From Pseudomonas anatoliensis (GTDB lineage: Bacteria; Pseudomonadota; Gammaproteobacteria; Pseudomonadales; Pseudomonadaceae): DNA of 64,000 bases. Location: positions 186,001-250,000 of the forward strand of contig NZ_JACVHC010000002.1 in assembly GCF_017976235.1 (NCBI RefSeq), given 5' to 3'. Within the stretch, counting starts at the first letter, position 1; each line of letters begins with the position of its first letter. The translations under genes were made by a program, and so were the position numbers. The notes beneath the pieces are model-generated. The model made no database searches, had not been told where the DNA came from, and worked only from the letters and a program-made list of their open reading frames with translations. This document shows positions 9,216 to 18,000 of the stretch, one piece after another.

Positions 9216-12200
9216 CTAGTTGGCCAGCGCCTGGAAATGCTCCAGCACCGCCGACTGCCTGCCGATATTCGCGTAGGGCAGGGTGGCGTCGTCAGCGTGG
9301 GTCAGGAAGCGGTGTTCGGGCAGCTTCAAGTGAGCCTTTTCGAATGTGCCGAACACTGGCGTCGCACTGCGATAGTGAAAGTGGGCGTACCACAACAACC
9401 CGGCTGGCTCGGACGTCAAATTCCACACTTCATATTCCTGCATGTAGTCGGTGCGACCGTCGCGCCTTCCGAGGTTTCTGATCGCGGTGTTGCGACGTAT
9501 TTCTACCGCGTTTTCGCTGATCAAATCGAGCAACATCCCGTCGGTGGGGTCGCGGCTGACCAGCGACTGGCGAGTACGCATGGCGCGGCCGCTGGTGATC
9601 AATTGAGCGGCTTGGTCGCGCAGTTGCTCAATGACCGGCTCCTGCGGCGCGCTGGCGGCGATGCGGTCGGCACGGCGAGTGAGCTCGGCGGCTTCGCTGA
9701 CCAGCATATGTTCCAGATTCACCGGGAGCATGTTCTGTTCGGCATATGCCTGGACCCGGGTTTGATAGGCCGGGAGCGTAGCGAGGCGTTGTCGAGCTTC
9801 TGTCAGCAATGCCGGCAGTTGCAGGTTCGCGGGTGCTTGCTGTTCGACTGGTCGCGGGTTCAGCAAGCGGAATTGACCATCGTTGCCCTGTTGCCAGATT
9901 TCTTCATGGCCGCCCCGGCCCGTCGACACGTATTGGCGTGTTTGCGTCGTCGGCTCCCAGCGCTCGACGCCATACAGCAACTGATTGTCGGCGGTGGTAA
10001 AAACGCGCTGGGCAGATTGGCCTGCCGGTGCCGCTTGCGCCGGCGCGATAATGCCCCTGCGCGCACGTTCGCCTAGCTGTTCGATACCGTTGAGCAGCGG
10101 TTCCACCTGATCAAGGTGAAAGTGCTGTGGGTAACGGTGGGTCCAGATGTTCATCTCGAGGCGAAAACGGCTGTACAGGTCGACGCAGTTCTGCAGAATC
10201 CGGCTGCGTTGGGCCGGGGTCGCGGTGAGGGTCGGCAAGATGTATTGCGTGTACAGAGCGCGATCGACATCAATGCGCAGTTCGTGTGCCTGGCCCAGCA
10301 GATAGAACCACGACACATCATCAGCCCGGCCGTAACGCTTTACGGTTTCCAAGCGCTGGCTGGTGCGCAGATACAGCAGACTGGCGTCACTGTGTTTGCT
10401 GTTGATCTCGTTGACGTCGGAGGCGAGATCGAGCTTGTCTGCCCTGACCTGAATGCGCTCATTCCACAGATTGAGCTCGATCTTCAGTTTCTCAAGCCGA
10501 TCCAGTTTGCTGAGGTATTGCAAGCGCAGCAGGCGGATCTCCTCAAGCAGAGCTATCCGAGGGGCGAGGTTGTTGCCTGGCAGATTGTTCAGCGCCTGAG
10601 TCAACTCGTCGATTCTATTGGTGATGGGCAGGACACTGCGTGACGTGTAAGAGGCCACGCGATGATAGCGGTCGGTCAACTGCCAGGCGGTCTTGCTGCG
10701 GAACAGCCTGGCCTCCTGTTTTTTGTTGCCGCTGGTCAACGGGATCAATTCATCCAGTGTCTGAAAAGCGCGTTTGGCCAGTTCGATGTCACCCAGACAC
10801 GCCGTTTCGGCAGCGGCGACCAGTGCTGGACGATCCTTGGCTGCGGCATCGTTATACCGGTTGATCGCCGCATTGCTCACCGTGTTTCTGGCCTGAATCT
10901 GATCCCCGAGGCCCTCGGCAGCCTGGGCCAGGCGATGATGACGGCGAAAAGCGTGGTCGACCCACCAACGCGGCAATTGCTGACGAATCGCCTGCGGCCA
11001 GAGCGGATCAAGCGCATCGGCCATGTGCCCGAGTACTTGCCCGCCACCCAGTCCACCCCCCTCGAAAGTCGTGCCGTATACACCGAACCAGGTGTCCCAC
11101 TGACCACTTTCGTCCAGGGCAATCGGTTGCTTGTAGGTTTTGCGACTGTTGCCGACCAATCGCCAGTTGCGCGAATCCTGACTGCGCTGCACTTCAAAGA
11201 TCCGCCCCTGACGGACGATGAAGTCGCCATCGGCATGCCGGTAGATCCCGCGATAGAGGCCATGGGTGGCGGGTTGCAGGCCGGCAAGGGAAATCGGCAA
11301 TTCGTATTCGTAGTCCTTGAAGCGCTGCACCACCTGCCGGGCCTCGCGTTGGGAAGTGCCTTTCAAGGCCGACGCGTGGCGAGCCAGGCGGCGCAATTGG
11401 CGAGTACGGGTGAGCTGGCGGGCCGTGCGGGACAAGGTCGAGCTAGGCATTTCGCCCGGCAGCAGGTCCATGGCCGCGTCGATCAAACTGGTCAGCACTG
11501 ATCTGAGTTCGCTCAAGCCATCGCCGATTTCACCGCGCAGAAAAGCTGCCACGGCCTGATTGGCAGCCGTCCATGCATCGTAGAGGGACAACACGGTGCC
11601 GACAAACGGCACCAGCCCGACTGCCATCTTGATGTAATTGAAGGCGCGTGGACCTTTGAGCGCGTAACGCTCCAGGTACAACGCATCGTTGGAGCGAGAG
11701 GTCCCGCGATGAGCCTCGATCAGCCGGCCCATGTGGGCGTCGAGCAGATGCTCGCTCAGTGACGTGGTAGCCGGCCAGCTCAGACCGACGCCAATCATGG
11801 CGTCGTAGCGATTGGCCCAGGCCTGGTTCAGCCGGTTTTCGTGAGCGCGAACATTACCCTGCAACGTCCGACCGGCGAGGTACTTGTTCCATTTGTCGAC
11901 CACGGACAGGTTGAACAGGCCCTTGCGCGCGGCTTCGAGGCTATCGTACCGGCGCAGGAACTGTCCGTCGGGGCTGTCCGGCAGGTAAAGCAACGTCACG
12001 CCGCTGACCTGTTCCTGGATAAAGGTCACACCCGACAGGGCCACCGACAATTGGTATGGGGTGTCCTTGCCCCCGGCACTCAGGTAAGCCGGCAGTAACA
12101 CCACACGTTTGCCATCGGTGCGCCACGCCTGGGCAGTGTTGGCGTCGATGGCGATGTTCAGTGTAAGCAGGTCATCACTGCCGATATGCCGCTGCAGGCG

Positions 12201-14819
12201 CGCGCATTCACCCTGTAAGCGCAGCATCAGGCGCCACGGCTCGACCAGGCATTCGCGGCGCTGTGCCCTGGCGAACGCCGATTCGGTGAGGGGGCCGTTG
12301 AAGGTGTCGCGGATCAGTTGTTCGTAAGCGTGCGGCAGGTTCAACTCCGGCAGCACTTGCTTGAGGTAGTCCAGGGTAATGCCAGACGTCAAGCGCAGAC
12401 GCTCGGCTTCTTCGCGGGTGCTGACCTCGACCTTCATGAAAGCCAGGCGTAGCGCCAGCGGCTCCAGTTGCATCGATGGCGTGTTGTCGATGTTGGTTTG
12501 CGCCAGCTCTTCAAGGCTCATTTTGCTGCGCGCGGCACTGGGCACAAGGACCAGTTTTTCTGGTGTCATAGGCGCGCCTGGCGCGGGGTAGAACTGGCTT
12601 TGCCATTTTGTCGTATCGGGCAGATCAAGCTGGACCCGGACACTGCCCGTGAGCGCAAAGTCCTTGCTCAGCCTTGCGTGCAGGCGCTTGCGCGTGAAGT
12701 CATCGCGCGGTTCCAGCAACAGGGTCATGATTTCATGACTGCGGTCCATGGCCGCCATGTACGCCTCCATCAGCTTTTTGAGCGTCAGCCGATCGGCCTC
12801 CGCCATGGTTTTCAGCCAATCGGGCAGGTGGGAAACCAGCGTCGCGCTACGGCTCTGTTCCAACAGGTGGGCAAAGGCCAGGCCTCTGGCAGCGTGCACC
12901 GGAACCTGCAACCTGGCGAGCGTTTTGGTGCGCAAGCTGTCCAGCGCTTCACCGAGCGCGCCGGCATCGGTCGAAGCAGCATGACGCTGGCGCAGCATGG
13001 CGGCCTGTTCTTCGAATTCGCTTGTCAGCTGGTTGAGCCCATGGACCAGCACATCATCACGAATCTGTTTGAGCTGCAGGGTCAATGTGCGATCCGCCGG
13101 ATCGATCTTGAACACCTGGCGTGCCAGTTCGCCAAGCCCGGCGTAGCGCTGCAAGCCGCCGCCGGTGCCGGGCCAATACAGGAGCAGGCTGCACGCGCAG
13201 GTCGGGTCGCGGAGCACCGCGGCTTGGGTGACGACCCAGACGCCGGGCAGTTCTTGCGTAGTGAGCGTGGTCTGGCCTGCGACGTCAGTGCTCATCGTCA
13301 GGGTTATGCTGGCGACAACGGTGTCACTGCCGGCTACCGGCAATGCGTCGAGCACGGTGCGCAGCCTGTTGCAGTCGTCTTCGTCGAGTTGCCCCAGCGC
13401 CTGTTGCAGTGCGCATTCGGCCTGTAACCCGGCCTTGTGCGCCGCGTGCAGCGCGGTGAATTCACGCTGGAATGTCTGCAGGTCCGACGTCCGTGCCCGA
13501 TAGAGCAGGGCCGTGGCCGCTTCGTCGCCGGCCTGTTCGGCAGACTCCAGTGCCTTGAGCGAATCCTTGAAGGATTGCAGCCCGGGGCCGTCACCGACGT
13601 CTGCCATTCGCGCCTCAAGCGCCTCGCGCTGGCGGTTCAGTGCCGCCTGACGTAATGGCCAGGGAATATCAGCGAACAGGCTGCCGAACAATGCCTGCTC
13701 ATCAGGCTCGGCGTCGTCATCGGCATCGACCGGGGGCAGTGGCGGCGTCGGACTCGGCGGTGCCGCAATCAGCTCATCGTGGCTGCGCTGTTGATCGACC
13801 CGGTCGACCTGGGCGAGGGATTGTCCGCCATCTGCCGCCAGGGTGGCTTCGCGGCGGCTCGGGGTGGTCAGCAAGGTGACTTGAGATTGCTGGCGGCGCG
13901 CGAGCAGGTCGTGGGCACCGAGTTCCAGCGCGTCGGTGCTGACGGTGTACTCAAAGCGGATGTCGTCGGTGGGCAGTCCGGTGGGCACGAGCGACTGTTC
14001 GAGCAGCCACGCTTGCATGTCGCTGCGTTGCGCGAAGGCCTGGATTGCAACGGCGCGACACGGCAGGTAAAGCAGGGGGGCAGCGTCGGCGTCGGCACCG
14101 GCCCGAATTACCCACGCCCCGCTGAGCATGACTTTACGCTCGTCTTTGAGGACCATTGCCAGTTGCTCGGTGTAGACCGGCTGCGCATTCATCATCAGCG
14201 CACCGGGCGGTGGATCAATGACCAACTGCACCAGTTTGAGCTGCTCGGCACTCAGGGTTTTATGGGCATAGGCCAGGTGCGCGCAGGCTTCGAAATGAAG
14301 GCGATAAAGCTGTTGGACATGCTCGCGCCGAGAAACCGCCGTGCCCGGTGCTCGACTGTCCCAGAACGCTCGCCACCGTTGCGCATGCGCCTGCTGCATA
14401 CCGAGCATCTTCAAGCGCTCGAACCATTGCTCAGGTTGCAGGGCCTGCAGCGGGTGCGCCTGAGGCAGGCCGGATACCCGGCACTGCTGATTCAGGTCTT
14501 TTTCCACCTGTGGATACTGCAGAACGAAGGCGCAGACGTTGGTGAAACTGATGAACCGTTCAGGCAGCAGATCCGTGGCGGGGAACAGCAGACCGGTGCG
14601 CTCGCCATCGAGATCGAGAACTTCCTTGAACCTGTGGTTGAGCGTGTCGCGCATGCCCGGAGTCGCCGCCAGCATTTCGCGCAGGCCTTCCCGGCTTTGT
14701 CGCCATCGACTCATGGCGCTGATCGCCAGGCTTTCATCGGGCAGGCGCGCGCTGGGTTTGAAGGCCGGCAAGAGAACGGAGGCCGGTTCGGGCATGGTCA
14801 ACTGCAGAGAAACGTCCAT
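9216..14819 (-). CDS. Giant dermonecrotic-toxin-like (DUF6543-type) protein, copy 2
   Basis: A 1,867-residue protein (ATG at 14819 preferred; a TTG two codons earlier is possible; no clear ribosome site). I place it, from recall of the family, with large Pseudomonas proteins annotated as dermonecrotic toxin (DUF6543) proteins. The N-terminal ~330 residues hold the conserved SRWRQSREGLREML region; the middle (about 1055-1120) contains GPRAFNYIKMAVGLVPFVGT and a second hydrophobic helix, a likely membrane-insertion hairpin; about 1175-1265 is the most conserved block (GLYRGIYRHADGDFIVRQGR, then FEGGGLGGG); the rest is charged and helical, ending in a conserved LWYAHFHY-containing domain. No signal peptide and no secretion or immunity gene is adjacent. 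It follows its paralogue at 15015-20558. Function unproven. Confidence 0.6.
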   Translation of the reverse strand: MDVSLQLTMPEPASVLLPAFKPSARLPDESLAISAMSRWRQSREGLREMLAATPGMRDTLNHRFKEVLDLDGERTGLLFPATDLLPERFISFTNVCAFVLQYPQVEKDLNQQCRVSGLPQAHPLQALQPEQWFERLKMLGMQQAHAQRWRAFWDSRAPGTAVSRREHVQQLYRLHFEACAHLAYAHKTLSAEQLKLVQLVIDPPPGALMMNAQPVYTEQLAMVLKDERKVMLSGAWVIRAGADADAAPLLYLPCRAVAIQAFAQRSDMQAWLLEQSLVPTGLPTDDIRFEYTVSTDALELGAHDLLARRQQSQVTLLTTPSRREATLAADGGQSLAQVDRVDQQRSHDELIAAPPSPTPPLPPVDADDDAEPDEQALFGSLFADIPWPLRQAALNRQREALEARMADVGDGPGLQSFKDSLKALESAEQAGDEAATALLYRARTSDLQTFQREFTALHAAHKAGLQAECALQQALGQLDEDDCNRLRTVLDALPVAGSDTVVASITLTMSTDVAGQTTLTTQELPGVWVVTQAAVLRDPTCACSLLLYWPGTGGGLQRYAGLGELARQVFKIDPADRTLTLQLKQIRDDVLVHGLNQLTSEFEEQAAMLRQRHAASTDAGALGEALDSLRTKTLARLQVPVHAARGLAFAHLLEQSRSATLVSHLPDWLKTMAEADRLTLKKLMEAYMAAMDRSHEIMTLLLEPRDDFTRKRLHARLSKDFALTGSVRVQLDLPDTTKWQSQFYPAPGAPMTPEKLVLVPSAARSKMSLEELAQTNIDNTPSMQLEPLALRLAFMKVEVSTREEAERLRLTSGITLDYLKQVLPELNLPHAYEQLIRDTFNGPLTESAFARAQRRECLVEPWRLMLRLQGECARLQRHIGSDDLLTLNIAIDANTAQAWRTDGKRVVLLPAYLSAGGKDTPYQLSVALSGVTFIQEQVSGVTLLYLPDSPDGQFLRRYDSLEAARKGLFNLSVVDKWNKYLAGRTLQGNVRAHENRLNQAWANRYDAMIGVGLSWPATTSLSEHLLDAHMGRLIEAHRGTSRSNDALYLERYALKGPRAFNYIKMAVGLVPFVGTVLSLYDAWTAANQAVAAFLRGEIGDGLSELRSVLTSLIDAAMDLLPGEMPSSTLSRTARQLTRTRQLRRLARHASALKGTSQREARQVVQRFKDYEYELPISLAGLQPATHGLYRGIYRHADGDFIVRQGRIFEVQRSQDSRNWRLVGNSRKTYKQPIALDESGQWDTWFGVYGTTFEGGGLGGGQVLGHMADALDPLWPQAIRQQLPRWWVDHAFRRHHRLAQAAEGLGDQIQARNTVSNAAINRYNDAAAKDRPALVAAAETACLGDIELAKRAFQTLDELIPLTSGNKKQEARLFRSKTAWQLTDRYHRVASYTSRSVLPITNRIDELTQALNNLPGNNLAPRIALLEEIRLLRLQYLSKLDRLEKLKIELNLWNERIQVRADKLDLASDVNEINSKHSDASLLYLRTSQRLETVKRYGRADDVSWFYLLGQAHELRIDVDRALYTQYILPTLTATPAQRSRILQNCVDLYSRFRLEMNIWTHRYPQHFHLDQVEPLLNGIEQLGERARRGIIAPAQAAPAGQSAQRVFTTADNQLLYGVERWEPTTQTRQYVSTGRGGHEEIWQQGNDGQFRLLNPRPVEQQAPANLQLPALLTEARQRLATLPAYQTRVQAYAEQNMLPVNLEHMLVSEAAELTRRADRIAASAPQEPVIEQLRDQAAQLITSGRAMRTRQSLVSRDPTDGMLLDLISENAVEIRRNTAIRNLGRRDGRTDYMQEYEVWNLTSEPAGLLWYAHFHYRSATPVFGTFEKAHLKLPEHRFLTHADDATLPYANIGRQSAVLEHFQALAN

Positions 14820-14959
14820 GGACAAAAAATACTCGGTGCCGGGGGCGGCGGATCCACCCCTCTTGCGAGCTATTGAAAGTCAGTGGACACAGCGCGTGGC
14901 GGTACAGGGATATCGCCTCTGTGCATTTTTCCGGTGCTCAGGACGCGTGCGTGGGCGCA

Positions 14960-15001
14960 GCAGCAACCCCGTTGCAGCCGATAGCTCAACGGGGTTGCTG
15001 C
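14960..15001 (-). terminator. Hairpin between the two giant genes
   Basis: A perfect 15-bp stem (GCAGCAACCCCGTTG and its complement) with a 12-base loop lies 13 bases after the stop of the upstream giant gene. There is no obvious T run, so it may be an attenuator or a messenger-stabilising structure rather than a full terminator. It would separate or unbalance expression of the two copies. Confidence 0.55.
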
Positions 15002-15014
15002 CTGGCAACGAAGC

Positions 15015-18000
15015 TTAGAGCCCTTCGAAATGCACCAGCACTGCCGACTGCTTGCCGATATCGGCGTAGGGCAGGCTGGCATCATCGGCGTGGGTCAGAA
15101 AACGGTGTTCGGGCAGTTTCAGATGGGCTTTCTCGAACGCGCGCAGTACGGGCGTTGCACTGGAATAGTGAAAGTGCGCGTACCACAGCAGTTCATTGGG
15201 GATGAGGGTCTGATTCCGGATTTCATATTCCTGCATGAAGTCCTTTCGAGTTTTTTTGCCAAGATCTTTCAGCGGTGCGACCTTGCGAATGGTCACGGCG
15301 TTTTGTCCGATCAGATCCAGCAGCATGCCATCGGTGGGTTTCTTGCTGGTCAGTGACTGGCGGGTGCGCAAGGCGCGGCCGGTGGCTGTCAGCTCGGTGG
15401 CGGTGGTGCGCAGTTCGACAATCATCGGGTCTTGCGGCGAAAGCGCATGGATGCGATCGGCCCGGCGCGTCAGTTCGGCGGATTCACTGACCATCATGTG
15501 TTCCACATTGACCGGCAGCATGCCTTTATCGGCGTATGACTGAACCCGCCCCAGGTAAGTCGCTTGCGAATCGAGGCGCGTGCGTGCTTCGGCCAGCAAC
15601 GCCGCAAGGTCTGGCTGTTCCTGCCGCGGGGGCACGGTTGCCGATGCTTTCAGGCGATATTTCTGGTTGGCGGTTTCTTCCCAGACTTCGCCGTTTTTCA
15701 TCGTGTATTCGTACTTTTTGGTTTTCGGATCCCAATTTTCCGTCCCGATCAGCCAGTATTCATCTTCAGTGGGGAAGACCTTGGGCGGTATTTTTCCTGC
15801 CTTTTGCGTAGTACGCACGGGCCGCGGGCGCGCGATGTTCTTGCGAGCATGGTCGGTGAGCAAATCAATTCCGGACAACAATGGGTCGACCATGTCCTCG
15901 TAGAAAAGCTGCGGATAGCCGCTGGTCCAGACTTTCATCTCGCGACTGAACTCCGTGTACACATCTACGCAGCGTTGAAGGATTTGATCGCGTTGTTCGG
16001 ACGTGACTTCAGCCAATGCCAAGGCACGATGTGTGTCCAGAGTACGTCTGAATTTTCCATGCAAATCGCGTATCTGATCATTGAGGTGATACCACGCCAT
16101 CTCTTTGGGAATACCGGATCGATAAACCGCGTGATACCGATGTGAGACCCTCCTTTCAGTCAGCCGAAAATCGCTGTAAGCGTCGTTAACTTGCCCCAAA
16201 CGGTCCGCTAGCCTTTGCCTGTCGTCTGCCTTCCCGATGCGTCTGTACCAGTGGTTTGCCTCATTTCTCAGGGTTTCAATCTGATCCAGTTCGGACAGCA
16301 TCTCGACACGGTGTTCACGTATCTGTTTATGCACTTCCCTCAGCTCGGCGTAGGCGTCTTCCGGCAACGCACGCAGTTGTGCGTTCAGTGCCTCGATCTT
16401 GCGGTAATGGGTATTCGACCAGTAGTAATGATTCACGCGGTGTAGGTACCGGTCCGCCACCATCGAGGCCGGATAGCTTTGCTGCTCGTTCACCATACGG
16501 CGTACATCGCCAGTGGACACCGCCTCCAGTTCGACCAACGTCTGGTAACGCCGCTTTCCCAGCTCAATGTCGCCGACAGCGGCGGCTTCAGACGCCGCAA
16601 TCAAGGGCCGGCTTACTTTTTCCGCTGGTGTCGCCGCGAGGCGGTTTATCGCAACGTCGCTGTTTCTGATGCGCAAACGGAATTCGGGGGCCGAGGCGTT
16701 GGCCTGAATGGCCAGGTATTGATAACGGCGATGCGTTCGATCCACCCACCAGCGCGGCAAGCGTTGCCGAATGACCTGCGGCCAGATCGGCTCAAGCGCG
16801 TCGGCCAGATGCCCGGCGACATTACCGCCGCCGAGTCCACCACCTTCGAATGTTGTGCCATGAACGCCGAACCAAGTGTCCCACTGGCCGGTTTCATCCA
16901 GGGCAATCGGTTGCCTGTAGGTGGCCTGGCGGGTACCGCGCAAACGCCAGAAGCGTGCGCTGGTGTCGAGTTGAACCTCAAAGATCCGGCCCTGACGGAC
17001 AATGAAGTCACCGTCGGCGTGGCGGTAGATCCCGCGATAAATTCCGTGGTTGCCTGTTTGCAGGCCGGCCAGCGAAATCGGTTGTTCATACTCGTATCTG
17101 GCGAAGCGTGCGAGCAGGTGACGGGCCTGGCGCTGGCTGTTGCCATGCAGTGCCGCCACATTGCGCAGCAGCCGCTGCGCCTGGCGCATACGCGTCAATG
17201 CGCGGGCGGTGCGCGACAGGACACCGGTCAGCGCTTCACCGGGAAGCAGGTCGACCGCCGCGTCGATCAGGCACAACAACATCGTTGCCAGTTCTTCCAA
17301 CCCATCGCCGATCTGGCCGCGCAAGAACGCCGCCACCGCCTGGTTGGCCGCAGTCCAGGCATCGTAGAACGCGATGGCGGTGCCGATGAAGGGCAGCATG
17401 CCGAGCGCCATCTTCAAGTAGTTGAACGCACGCGGGCCGCGCAGCGCGAAACGTTCCAGATACAGCTCATCATTGGAGCGGGAGGTATCGCGGTGCGCCA
17501 TGATCAGTCGGCCCATGTGCGCATCGAGCAGGTGCGCGGCCAGGGAGGTGGTCACCGGCCAGCGCGTGCCAACGCCGATCATCGCGTCAAAGCGTCTGTG
17601 CACGGCTTCATTGATACGACTTTTATGAGCGCGCACATTGCCGTGGACCGTACGCCCGGCCACATAGGTGATCATCGAGTCTTGCTGGCAAAGCCTGTAC
17701 AGCCCCAAGCGTGCCGCTTGCAGGTTGTCGTATGAACGCAAAAACCGGCCATCCGGGCTCTCGGGCAGATACATCAGAGTGATGCCGCTGACCTGCTCCT
17801 GGATGAAGGTCACACCTGATAGCGTGCTGGGTCCTTGACGCGGGGTGTCCTTGCCGCCCATGGTCAGGATGGCCGGCAGGATGACCACGCGCTGGTTATG
17901 CCTGTTCCACGCCTGTGCATGGTCGGCGCTGATCGCGATGTCCAGTATTTGCAGCTGGCTGTCGTTGATATGACCCTGCAAACGGGCAAAACGGCCTTGT

